From NCBI GenBank assembly GCA_916610825.1, contig OU744446.1:37673833-37737832 (forward strand): DNA of 64,000 nucleotides. Direction: 5' to 3'. The DNA is from Haliclystus octoradiatus (taxonomy: Eukaryota > Cnidaria > Staurozoa > Stauromedusae > Haliclystidae). Position 1 is the stretch's first letter. Each line of letters begins with the position of its first letter. This document shows positions 1 through 12,100 of this stretch, in pieces. Both the position numbers and the translations under genes were made by a program. The notes beneath the pieces were generated by a model, which worked only from the letters and a program-made list of their open reading frames with translations, searched no databases and had not been told where the DNA came from.

Positions 1-745
1 CATGGCGGAATAAAATGGCGTCCTTCTCGGCGGCCGTTGGCAAACAGTTTTTAGCAAGAAATAAATATCAATAAGCCAAACAAAGTGTGCCTGTCATTGT
101 GCCAATGATTAGTTGAAACAGTCTCGTCAATAGCTTGCCATTGCAGCCGAGAAGGTGTGCCAAAGACAGCAGCGCTAGGTAAAGTTAAAGTAAAAGGCCA
201 GCAATCTTCCAAGCCGCTGTGCGCCCTTGTTGTACCTTCGACGATAATAAAACGACAAGTAGTAATTTCACCAAAGTATTAATAACAACCAACAAAACAA
301 TTGATCTATTATCGAGCCACACACAAGAACAAGTAAACTGTGGAATATAAAACACAAAGCAACCGTCGTGGAGCACGTAGTTTGGATATTGAAAGACGCA
401 GTAGTTTCGTTGTTATTTCCAAATGACGTCGCAGCCACGTGATCGATTTTGCGGCCCTGAAAAACGCAGAAAACTCGGAGTTTAAAAATTAATATAAAAT
501 AAAATAAAAGTCGTAGCGAAATGAAACTAGCACCATAGGTCTTGGAAAGGGACGACCGTTTTTGCGCCGTCGAAGTCGACTCCGAGAAGCGCACAGGAGA
601 AACTATCGGCTCTCAAGGGGGTCGAAATGCTGATACTTTCCACCAACACGACTCGTCACGCGCGACGCACGTTCTGCGGTCGCGTCCGCTTCGCGGCCGC
701 TTGCAGCAAAAATTCCCCTTCGGGGAATTTTATCGCGCTGGGCCT
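1..745. repeat. Long direct repeat, copy 1 (cut by window edge)
   Basis: This block matches 2286-3026 at an offset of about 2,285 bp with only scattered substitutions and small indels, so the two are a recent duplication. It begins at the window edge and may extend to the left. The first 500 bp are AT-rich. The last 250 bp are GC-rich, with several short inverted repeats, including a hairpin around 711-735. Short open frames occur on both strands, but none looks like a known protein and both strands are equally open. The sequence shows repeated DNA. Whether it is a duplicated promoter or first-exon region, or part of an unclassified element, cannot be decided here. Confidence 0.8.
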
Positions 746-2285
746 CCAGGGAGTAACTGGGTTGGTGCAAACGAAGAAGGCGGGCTGCTGCCGATCCACC
801 TTCTTCGGGATCACTCTCGATTATTGGCAGTGCGACGATTTTAACAGACAAAGCGGAAACAGTATTATATTTCACGGTCGGTAGCAGCTGGATTCTCTCA
901 TTCAAATTTGCTGTTGTTTCCTTTTCATAATTAGTTGATAACTATTACGTCATTGTTATTGCCGCCGTCCAATAATGCCTTTGTCGAAGGCCATACAAAA
1001 TATCGAACAAAATCAGACACAAATAAACGCAAACAATTAGATCAATAAAGTTTGGAAATAAAATGAAAACGTCTCTCTGAATTATAGTAGACTGCAGAAA
1101 TCATCACCTAAAAATGTACAAAAAAGTCTGATGTTATTATTTTAGCTACTACAATCAGCATATAAAAACACAAATGTTTGGTAGAATAGGGGAAGTCTGA
1201 TTACGAGCAGCCTTCCGTAATCTTAACAGCCCCACCACCCCACACAAATAAAAAGGATAAGTATTGAATTAAAAAAAACAACATCAGTGTATATTATTAA
1301 AATAACCATGTTTAATGATTTAAAAAGATATCGAGGATTGGTTCATAATTTATTTCAGTGGTTGCCTTGGCGACAGTATAGGCGCCGAACAACAATTTCT
1401 AACATGACAGTTCAAAGAACGTGAAAACAGTGTAGAGAGTTTTTGACACGTCATTGTAAAACACCTTGACATGAATTATACAACACGAATGCAATGTTTG
1501 AAAACGAACAATCACATAGTAATAAAGAATAAATTGGAATAAAAACTGGCTACAAGTTCGTACAAATTAGATGTATAATAATCAAAATAAAATAGGATAA
1601 ACAGACTCGACAATAATGTTTAGAATAAAAGATTGACTAGAGAACTGTTTTGATTATCAACAACAAAAGCCGTGAACTATTACGAAGGCATTGAACATGA
1701 GATTCAACAGTAAAAGCCGTGAAATCTTTTTACACAAAGTTTGTAAAAATTAGATGAATAATAATCCAAATAAAATAGATAAACGGACTGCACAACAGTT
1801 TGACAAGATACATTAATTCCAGAGTAACATATTGCAGTGATTTTGAGGGTAGAAGAGCGGCGTTGAAATTATTTCGAACAAGAGTTGAACAAAACATTTG
1901 CAAAGTTTTCAACGCGGCAAACACACAATAATCAAAACACAACAGTAGGGTAACTCTAACACAGCGTAGAAGACTATCATTTGTCAATGTCAAACAAGTG
2001 CCTGAATAAAGTTTGCTTGATAATTGTAATAGTTTTGCTGGAAAGATATTCCACAACAACAGTTGTTTCGACATACAAAAATATGGCAAAGAAAACGTGT
2101 CAACAATCACCGCGGATAAAAAACAGTTTTTCTCGACTAAAACAATTAGACAACAGATAAATAAATGACAACGGCACAGCACTACTAACCTTAGACGTTA
2201 ACTAAATAGCTTCTAAATCCCCATAAATCCTTTGGAAGTTGACGGTCCGCCTCAAACAGCAAGGCCAAGAGCAGCGAAGTCGAAG
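746..2285. other. Spacer between the two long direct repeats, with internal repeats
   Basis: No convincing gene is present. Just after copy 1, an inverted repeat around 772-812 (GAAGAAGG pairing with CCTTCTTC) could form a hairpin. Farther on the DNA is AT-rich. A stretch near 1560-1640 recurs in diverged form near 1740-1810, sharing the order ATTAGATG, ATAATAATC, AAATAAAATAG, ATAAAC and GACT. The phrase AAAAGCCGTGAA also recurs near 1665 and 1712. This suggests a decayed tandem array with units of roughly 60-180 bp. The last 60 bp before 2286 are again GC-richer and may belong to the repeat unit. Confidence 0.5.
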
Positions 2286-3026
2286 CATGGCAGAATAAAA
2301 TGGCGTCCTTCTCGGCGGCCGTTGGCAAACAGTTTTTAGCAAGAAATAAATATCAATAAGCCAAACAAAGTGTGCCTGTCATTGTGCCAATGATTAGTTG
2401 AAACAGTCTCGTCAATAGCTTGCCATTGCAGCCGAGAAGGTGTGCCAAAGACAGCAGCGCTAGGTAAAGTTAAAGTAAAAGGCCAGCAATCTTCCAAGCC
2501 GCTGTGCGCCCTTGTTGTACCTTCGACGATAATAAAACGACAAGTAGTAATTTCACCAAAGTATTAGTAACAACCAACAAAACAATTGATCTATTATCGA
2601 GCCACACACAAGAACAAGTAAACTGTGGAATATAAAACACAAAGCAACCGTCGTGGAGCACGTAGTTTGGATTTTGAAAGACGCAGTAGTTTCGTTGTTC
2701 TTTCCAAATGACGTCGAAACCACGTGATCGATTTTGCGGTCCTGAAAAACGCAGAAAACTCGGAGTTTAAAAATTAATATAAAATAAAATAAAAGTCGTA
2801 GCGAAATGAAACTAGCACCATAGGTCTTGGAAAGGGACGACCATTTTTGCGCCGTAGAAGTCGACTCCGAGAAGCGCACAGGAAAAACTATCGGCTCTAA
2901 AGGGGGTCGAAATGCTATTACTTTCCACCAACACGACTCGTCACGCGCGGCGCTTGTTCTGCGGTCGCGCCCGCTTCGCGGCCGCTTGCAGTAAAAATCC
3001 CTTCGGGATTTTATCGCTCGGCCTCA
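2286..3026. repeat. Long direct repeat, copy 2
   Basis: This is the second copy of the block at 1-745 and follows it base by base over most of its length. Similarity stops near 3026, just after a hairpin around 2993-3013. The stem of that hairpin differs in length from the copy-1 stem, yet both are fully paired. The 2.3 kb between the copies contains no coding sequence, so a simple tandem duplication is the plainest reading. Confidence 0.8.
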
Positions 3027-6000
3027 AGTTGAAGAGGTGCCTGCTTTACATAGTGTCGACAAGACACACAGCATGTCAAAATAATGGAAAATATTGCTAC
3101 TAATTTTTCATTAAGTGTTGCATATCTCCTGCGATTTATACCTATTGAAATATAGGATTTTGCCTTGTAGTATTGTAAGATATGTCTCATGGTTTATTGC
3201 CGAGAAGTATTCATAGAAGAGTAAAGGTATTTCCAAGGTAAACAACGAAGTCATAAGTATCTTAATTAAAGCGATGTCATACTGCATTGATTTTGAATAA
3301 ACACGAGTTTAGCGATTTTGGTCGATTTTGCCAATGTTTTAAATGCAATGATATCATTTCTCGTCATCCGACTTCACTGAATTACACAATAAATGCGTAA
3401 TATAATATGTAAGAATGTGTACTAATTATTCTCTTGTTTTCTATATTTGACAACTCGTGCAAATTTAATCCTTGTATTTTTAAAAATTTTGCGTCGTTTG
3501 ATGTGTAATTTTCGTATACAGGACAATATTTATAAAACACGTTTCAGATACATAATGCTATGATGTTGATGATGCAGTCCAAATAACGTATTTATTACAT
3601 ATTATTTGTGACATTTGCATAGTACATATTTTGATGCTGTTTGAGCGTCCCGCGTGCTTATGTAACGCTTTATGTAACGCTTTAGGAGTTGAAATAAAAT
3701 GATAGAATCCATGAAAGAAATTATGGTGATGCGAGAAAAATTTTCATTATTTTAAAAAGGGTTTGTTCTACTCGAGACATAGATCCCATCACATGGATTT
3801 ATAATTTTTAAATTAACTTAACGATCGATTGTATTATTATATGCCAAAAGAGATTACGATCCATTATTTTATCATTTATTATTTATTTTCATGAAGAATT
3901 CATTATACATACATGAATTAAAATATCGAAGTGCTTATATGTCCGTACGTACCAATAAGAAAATTATTCTGTTATTCGTCCGTACGGACCAATAACAGGG
4001 ATTTTTTCGTTATACATTACCTAATTCTAGTTGTCACAATTAAACCATGCTAAAACCTATCATGGCTATAGTATAAACTTTTCACTTTCACCAAGATAGG
4101 TTTTAGTCTGCACGCAGGCTACAATTCGGCTTTACAATTCATCTTTGCTACGTCATCAAATCATATTATTGCTACTTAATTGCAGAATCTATTTGTGGGT
4201 TGAGACATCAGGTGACCTGCCTCGATTAAATATGTATATGATGAATCATAGGTGTTTGATTGCCTATTGACATGTCGATGACACATATTTACTTAATAAT
4301 AGTCACCCTATGGTCACGCAGGGCCGAAACATAGAAATAATGAAAGTGAAAGTTTACACGCGCCGAGGCCTGATAATTCTCAGTGTCATGCGAAATCGAG
4401 TTTGATAATTGTTTTATTATTAATCCATACCTTGATTAATCCCATGAAATATGCAAGAACAACTGCGTTTTGAGAAATGTTACGAATTCATCGAAACAAG
4501 TTTGTTTAAATATGTCTTCATAATTTAGAGACTTAAACGCTATTTATTTAGCATGTTTGCATGTACCGGTATAGTACCGGTAACGACGGTCATTTTCGAA
4601 ATATGAATGTCCATTCAATCAAATCGTGTGAGTTCCGCTTTAGACATAAACACCAACAAAGTCCTACCTGTGATTTAATCTACTCTTTTTACCGTTAGCC
4701 AGCTCCATGTGTTCGTGTTTTTTTATGACACGCGATTGATAATATGTGATTTTTTATCGATATGTTGCTAGCCTAATTGAATTGGTCTTGATTTTGGAAA
4801 ATAAATTTTGGTCAAAAGGTTGGTGATATTTTTAATATTGTTTAGGAGGCTGTTACGTAGAAAATAAATCACGTTTGTTTCATCCGACTAAATTTCGCTA
4901 GCCTTTATATAAAAAATGTTTTCTTTGTATTTAACGAAAACTTATCATGTTTTGTATTGAAATGGAAATTGGAAGGTTTCTGATCAAAATTTTTTAAAGT
5001 ATTTGCCGACATCACATTTGCTGGCGATAACCGTATATTGTGTGTTCGTGCTATTTGTTATGAAAGTAATATCACGTTTTGAAAAGAAAACTATTTTGCC
5101 TTTGAATTATTCTTTGTTTGACATTTCCTGTAATCAAAATTATATGGTGCCTCGATTCGCTTGCCTCATAAAAACATTTCACAATAGTTTTTTTGGTAAT
5201 GTTGCTGCTCTCAATTATCTGCTACAAGCTCTGAATAATTTTTTATTAGCTTTTAATTATCTTAAATAACCACAAAACTGAGTCAAAACAAGTATAGTAT
5301 TATCTGTGATTTAATTGTATTTTCGCGCAATTTCGAACATTCTTTGTTGATTTGATTCCCGCCAAACGGAAAACAATGCCGCTTATTATAAATTAAAAAT
5401 CTGGAGTTATTCACATCATTAAAGATGAACTAAGTGGTCACGCGCAATTTGCCGACGCAGGTAAAATATTGATTAATAGCATATCTTCTTAATTTTGTAA
5501 ATTGTTTATCATTTTTTAACATAGTAATAAATATAGGAATTGATTATTATCACTAATCTGTGTAGGACTAGGAAGTAAATTCTGGTTAGCCTACAGGTTT
5601 TAGTTACTTTTAGCTTCGTTTATTTCTCAAAATTTTAACTCTAAAAAGTTTATTTCTAAAATATTTAAGCGCTCTGTTTGAAAATATTCCTATGTTGTCT
5701 GTAGATTTATTTATTAATTAGATAAATCAATGCTTAATCCTTCTTATTTAAGATTTTTTAATGAATTAATTAGTCTAGCCATTGAAATTTTAGATTGTAA
5801 ACTGAACCTTTTGGCGCCAAATTAAATCGGTAATGTGCTCCTTTTGATTCACGAATTAATCCTTTTATTTTCTGCTTTTTAATACACTTTGGACGTCAAA
5901 AAATCTTCCTAACCACGTAACTAAATATACCTACGCACTCTGCGTCTCACAATGTAAAAAAGAAAGATAAATAATATTGATAAACCAATGATTAAGTTCT

Positions 6001-6067
6001 GTTTAGTGTACCTATAATACACTAAGCATTCTTATATTACTCTTCCAATGTTATCTGTTTATTTAGA
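3027..6067. other. AT-rich DNA without recognisable genes
   Basis: I see no gene, RNA or complete mobile element here. Minor structure includes an imperfect palindrome around 3985-4005 built on GTCCGTACGGAC with a related half-site at 3943, a small inverted pair (AAAACCTATC near 4052, GATAGGTTTT near 4095) about 45 bp apart, and two ACCGGTA motifs near 4566-4580. The 88-codon open frame at 5003-5269 (+) has no upstream context or family resemblance and is probably chance. Confidence 0.5.
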
Positions 6068-6071
6068 TTAA

Positions 6072-6729
6072 AAGGAGAATACTGACCGGGGAACGTTGCG
6101 CGTGGAACTTGAATTCTTCATACCAGATTCAAGTACTCGTTTTGAAATAGAGTTGGCCTCGCCTTAATTCTATTGTTTTGAACGAAATAATCAAAAACAC
6201 GAGTTATCACATTAGTTTGCTTTTGGTATATTTATCCTTGGTTATATTTACTGAAGTTGCCTTGTTATTAGTTGGCAAGCTTTCATGGACCGGTCGTTAC
6301 ATCAAAAACATGAAAAAGAACGATAGTCGATACGCAAGATAACCTAAGATGTCAAGAAACACAAGGATTTGGCTTTATAACGAGAATAAAAATGTTAAAC
6401 AAGGTTCTTGTTTAGTGTTACTTTCGTTCAACATGTCAATCGAACGGATCGAACTAAAACCGCTTCTGCACATCATACTTTTTATACTGTTGATCACATA
6501 GTAAACAATACATTAAAGTCCAGGACGTGATAAAATAAGTACGTAGTATAGCTCCCAAATTGGGATTTTAATTTGTTCATTTGGAATGCTTTACCATAAA
6601 ATCAACATACGGCCAGAATAATAAAACGAAGCTCACTCACACGCACAGAAGCTTTTCTCAAAGCTTTGTTTAAATTGATGACGTATGAGTTGGTTGAGCG
6701 TGCAATGTTCCCCGGTCAGTATTCTCCCT
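6072..6729. mobile_element. TTAA-flanked MITE, 658 bp
   Basis: The element has inverted ends of about 35 bp (left AAGGAGAATACTGACCGGGG, the right end complementary with a few changes) and is bounded by TTAA at 6068-6071 and 6730-6733. TTAA target duplication is the mark of piggyBac-type transposition, although these ends do not match the classical piggyBac terminus. There is no transposase frame inside, so it is non-autonomous. Its AGG-G-starting ends resemble those of the shorter TTAA elements at 16765 and 29463. Confidence 0.85.
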
Positions 6730-6733
6730 TTAA

Positions 6734-7955
6734 ACTAGCTCCCTTTTGGCAGGATAGTCCTATTGAGTAGAAGTCTTACATTTAGCTGAACTTGTTGGAA
6801 TTATTTAGATGGTTGATAATCCTAACCACTTAGTTTTACACAATGTTAAATTTCTATACTCATTTGAACTTCCATCCAATCAGAAAATCTGAAACGTTAA
6901 TTAATATCGTTTCACTGGACATTCAATTGACAATATCCGAAAATAGCTTTTTTGCTGTTAACACCTATGATGCCGACGATTTTTCAATATCCTTTCACCA
7001 CAGGCCGCCCTGTTTTTGCATGCGATCACAATATCAAGTAATCAACTTTCAAGTTCATTTATCTCAAGAAATATTCGTTTTTATATAACAAAGTTTAGGG
7101 AAATTATTATTTCGAAACATATATTTCATGTTGTGTACTTTTTGTTTGAAATTTTATAATCAAAGACTGCGCAGTTTTCAAAAGAAAAACACAATGACGG
7201 AAATGTTTAAAATGTTTTATGAAAAACAGTCTTAAAATTCAAATTATTTTAACATCAATCAAACAAAATAAGTTTTAAACATATCATACTTTATTTTAAC
7301 TTTTGATTTATTTGGTCTCAAGAGCAATTTAGCCTTGAAACAAGATGAAAAAGAGAGCAACTATGTCTGTAGACCCACGCCCGTACGCCATGAATGTCGA
7401 AATTTTCATTTCTAAAAAAATTAATTTAAAATAGCAAGACTACATTTTATATCCAATAATGATTTAAGCCAACTCCCAATACAATTAATTAGACCAGGAA
7501 TCGAATATAAACATATATAACATGCTTGATTTATATTAATTTGGACAAAACTTTCATTATAACGAATTTTAAAATTCCGAAAAAATTGCAAAACACAACA
7601 CAAACTTCTCTGTCTCCAAATAAAATTCATTAACCAGAAAACCACATACAAAACAGAAATAATAATAGTTGATGACCATATAAATGTATTGCTTCAGTTT
7701 TTATCGTGTTTTCGAAGTAATAATAGCTCATTTTATTGCCTTTCTTAGCGCCAAGGCGATCGCGTGTCAACACTTCGCCATTTTGTTTTGCTTTCGAACT
7801 TTCAAACTGATTTAAAATCGGAAGATCACGTTGGATTCAAATGAAAGAAGATTCCCTGCTTAGCTGATATTCGATTGGTTTAATTGAACAAAGGTTTCTG
7901 CTTGAAGACTTCCTTTTTCATTGTTTTTAAGCTCTGTGGAAAGCCCACGTTGCTA
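6734..7955. other. AT-rich DNA without recognisable genes
   Basis: Nothing is supportable as a gene. Open frames at 6843-7088 (+) and 7421-7651 (-) lack splice context and family resemblance. A short GC-richer patch near 7745-7775 (AGCGCCAAGGCGATCGCG), followed by CGCCATTTTG, could be an upstream promoter or untranslated first exon of the ankyrin gene at 9144, but the sequence does not prove this. Confidence 0.4.
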
Positions 7956-8022
7956 TCCCGAGTATACTCGGGTTCGGCCTGCTGACGGTGGTCAAGCTAT
8001 CCCGAGTATACTCGGGTTCGGC
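7954..8022. repeat. Two copies of a 28-bp unit containing a perfect 16-bp palindrome
   Basis: The unit AGCTATCCCGAG followed by TATACTCGGGTTCGGC occurs at about 7955 and again about 39 bp later. Each contains the perfect palindrome CCCGAGTATACTCGGG. The unit is short and GC-rich against AT-rich surroundings. It could be a pair of protein-binding sites or the ends of a short mobile element; I cannot tell which. Confidence 0.7.
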
Positions 8023-9139
8023 ACGACAAGTGTTAAAGAGATTGACTAGGAAATATTAAAAATGCGGAAGCGGTTTCAGGTTCAAAATAACATCATAACA
8101 ACCACTGTTCAAATACTTTCTGCAATATACTCAGATTTATCAAACATGTTACTAATCAGTTTCTACTGCTTGCAGTATTATTACAATTTGTAACTCCTAA
8201 TTAATGACCTATTCACTTCGTAATGGCAAAAGATGATGTATTGGAATGTTGTGACAACAACGTTATTGAAGTTAATTTGCTGCGTTAAACTTATCAAAAA
8301 AACACTGAAAGATCCTTTCAAATTTTCAAATCCTGTTCTACTTATTTTCGAGGATTTTAGTATTGCAATTATGGCTATTTAAGTAACTTGAGCATGCCAA
8401 GTAAGTTTATTTAGAATTTGAAGTAAGTGGAACTAGTAAATAAAACATGTAAAATAATACTTACCACACGCCTGTATCTATGGGAACTGATATATTAAAA
8501 ACAGATGGAAACAAACAAACATCATCATAATCATTTCACATAACTTACAAATATGCTAAATACCGACGACAAAATATTTCAATAACAAACATGCATTTTT
8601 AGTATATTACCAGTTTAATCAAATATAAACATAACACATCTCATTTATAAAGCAGCAATTGATTATATTTGCATGTAAATTCTTGTTAAAGCAAGAATTT
8701 GAAACTTTTCCTTCTGGAACCTTTTCTATTGTTGCCAGCGGATCTTTTCACTTTTAAGAACCAGTATGCTAGACAAAGGTGAGGCGCTTGACTTTTGCTA
8801 TGATTAATTTATGTTGTACAAAACAATGGTATTCCACTTTATACTAAATTCAATTAGTGGCGGATTTATTGTTCAGACATAAAGAATTTCCCAGACTTTT
8901 TTGAATGGATTTCAGACTATTTTCACTTTGAACTCTTGTTATTGCATTCTCCCCACTGAAAGCCCATTACAGATGATCTAAATATACAGACTATTTTCAA
9001 AATTTGTATTCTCGTGTCTGGTTTTTGTAACTTTGTTTCTAGCTGATGTTATTATTTAAAATGTTAAGAAACTTTTTTTTTTTAACATCAATTATTATAT
9101 GCTACAACATCTGATATTTTTCTTTGTTTGTTTTCACAG
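8023..9139. other. Upstream flank or intron of the ankyrin gene
   Basis: The stretch is AT-rich with no clear gene. It ends in a polypyrimidine tract and TTTTCACAG at 9131-9139, a good 3' splice site. The ankyrin gene therefore very probably has at least one untranslated exon upstream, in this region or beyond. I could not identify that exon by eye. Confidence 0.5.
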
Positions 9140-9143
9140 AGAA

Positions 9144-12100
9144 ATGCCTGCGACTCGCACACCCTGTTTTCCATTTTGTGAATACAACTGTAAAGTGAAA
9201 CATCATCCTTTGTTAATGAAACTCAATGATGTTGAAGTATCTGAGCCGATTGATGAAGAATTGCAAAAGACAATAAAACGATTTTTTAGAAAACATAGAC
9301 CAAATCAAATATTTAATGGGGAAGGTGATAATTGCTTATATCCACTTTTACACTGGTCTTGTGTATTTGGTAAACCTAATATCACCGAATATTTGATAAA
9401 ACAACATTATCACAATCCTGCTATTAAAGCACCTGGGAAAAAGCAAACAGCATTACATCGTACTATTTTATGTTTGCATATTGGTTTAGGACTTTCCCGT
9501 GAAAAAACAACGCAGGACGATATTATTGAAATATTTGATAAGCTTTTTGATTTATTGAAAAACACTTTGTCATGTCAGGATGATAATCGTGATACACCTC
9601 TTCATATATGTGCAACTTATATTGCTGACAAAATACCTTCAACAGAAGATTCACTAACTGATGTTGATGAACAAATTGCTGAGAATGAATTTGCGGTATT
9701 TACAAATTATATGATAACAATGATGAATGAAATTGTAGAGGAACAAAAAAGTGGCAAAAATGGGAATATATATGATATTCAAAACAGTGAAGGCAACACT
9801 GTTCTTCATATTCTCTGTAAAGCTACTAGAAAATCTTATCCACTTGAAGAAATTATTGTTAAAATTTCCAAACGCTGTAACAGCTTATCGATAAAGAATA
9901 GTGATGGATATACTCCATCTGATATTTTGGAATCAACTGGTGTTTTGGATGTATCTTTATTAACAATTAAAAATAAGAAAATGTCCTTAAAAAATGTAGA
10001 TCAATCATTAGTAAAACGAAAAAGAGATAATTATCAAAGCGAAGATGATACTCTTCAGAAGCATGATAAAGATGGTATTCCTACAAAAGTCACCAAATCA
10101 AGCCGTCTGTATACTGTTCCTGACCAAACACATAAACAAAAGTCTGGTAAAAGAAGCAAGGTGGTCATTGAAAATATGTATAAAGGCATTAATCAACCAC
10201 CCACTACTAATGAAGATGGTGCTTCTTTAGAACATGTGAAGGAAAATATTCCTACAAAAGATAAAACACTAAACAACCACTACAAAGTCCCTAAGCAAGT
10301 ACATGAACACAAGTCTGTTAAAAAGAGCAAAATAGCTACTGGCAATGTATGTGATGTCCACATTCATCCTGACAAATCAATTGAGAAGTCAGCAGAACCA
10401 TCGTTCGATAAAGAACCTTCAGCAACATGTGTGCAGTCTGCTGTTACCGATGTACCACTATCTACAAAACAGAAACTAGCTTCTTTATCAGAAAGAGCCA
10501 ACAACTCACCAACTATGAGCGCAGCTCAGCCGCAACCTGGAACAAGTAAGTCTGCAACAAAACGTTGCCATACAATGATTGACCGCAGTAGTTCTGTAAA
10601 TAAATTTAACAGCTTGATGCAGTTTCCAATATCACCTCCTAAACGCCACAGAAGAAGCTATGGAATGTCATTACAACGCAGTACTTCTTTCTCTCCTCCT
10701 TCTTCTCCTCAATCAAAATCAAATAGGAACGACACATTGTTAGAATCAGAAATTGCTACTCCATCAAAAATAAAAAAATCAACCTGTTCATTGCCAATTG
10801 AATCAAGTCAGATCATGGCATCAACATCTGTTCTCAATAAAAAGATTGGTGAAGTTTCAGAAGACGCCAGTTCACAAGTAATATCACTAGAAAAGGTTGA
10901 GACAAATTCAACTTCAAAATCACCAATCCCTTGTTCTCCTCCAAGGCAACTTGTTACAACAATTGCGTCAATGCTACTGCCACCTGTATTACATACCTCA
11001 TCATTGTCATCTCACAATGTCACCATGGTGTCTGATAGCTCACCCTGTAAAGCAGCAATAACGGCTACCAACCAATCAACATCTGAATTACTCAATGTCA
11101 CTATTGATACATCAACTAAACCTTTACTTGGAGAGAAGCTAATTGCTATTGTACCGAAATCCACTGTTCAAATTATTGCATCTCCAACACTTAGTAAAAC
11201 TACATCAACCATATCAGCATCATCTTGCAGCAAAAGTATCCCAGTAACAACATCAAACACAGTAACACTTTCATCACAGCAAACAGGTACATCCACTAAA
11301 GGTATGTCATATTCCACTGCTTCCAAAAAAAATGAACCTGTTACAACTGAATGTGGTTTATCTATGCCTTCGGTTACTGCACACATAACAAAAGAGTCAT
11401 TAAAGCGAGATAAACAAGCTGTAGGTTATCCACCGGAACCTAATGCTTCTACCAACGCTACGAAGACAGGATTTAAAACCAAGGATTTGTCTTTGGTTTC
11501 TGACGATGCAACAAGAAAACAATTGCATAGCACCATCATTCCTGTATCTTCACCTTGTAAACCGAAAACAATTTCTCCAGATTTCATTAATGCATCACAC
11601 TTGAATAAGATGCGACATTGTCTTACAAAAGCAACGCTTTTCAAAGTTACGAAAGGAAAAAATCCTGCTGGTGATCTTATAGCAGAAAAATCTAAAGAAC
11701 ATATTACCAATCCAAAGGAATTACTTATTGCAGCCAATAAAACTGGAGAATGTGAACATCCAAACACACTTCATAACAATGTTTCCTCTACAGATGTGCA
11801 GTCCAAGGAGAATTCTACGCAAGATGAAATAAATATCATTTCAATCAACAAGAAAGCATGTTCATCAAAATCACAGCATTTAATGAAAGATATAGGTTCT
11901 AATAAAGCTGGAATTCATAACAAACAAAAAGAAGCCAACATCAACATGAAACAAGTAAACATGGCTGGACAAGACTCACAAGTATGCATGGCTGGAATAA
12001 AAGAACAAGCAAACAAGGTTGGTACTACCACATTGTTACCACCACCAGCATTACCAAATATGAAAACCAGTAACCTAAACATGCCAACAGTTGGTTTACC

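Noticed and set aside
542-905. Genes in the GC-rich part of long repeat copy 1
   Set aside because: Overlapping open frames on both strands are expected from GC-rich sequence and are not kept in copy 2.
1-3026. LTR pair of a retroelement
   Set aside because: No coding sequence of such an element lies between the copies, and the expected TG...CA ends and priming sites are not seen; a tandem duplication is simpler.
5003-5269. Small membrane protein gene
   Set aside because: An isolated open frame in AT-rich DNA without family resemblance or context.
9099-9143. Upstream in-frame ATG extending the ankyrin protein by 15 residues
   Set aside because: A polypyrimidine tract and TTTTCACAG end at 9139, so the ATG at 9099 is intronic; the ATG at 9144 is used.
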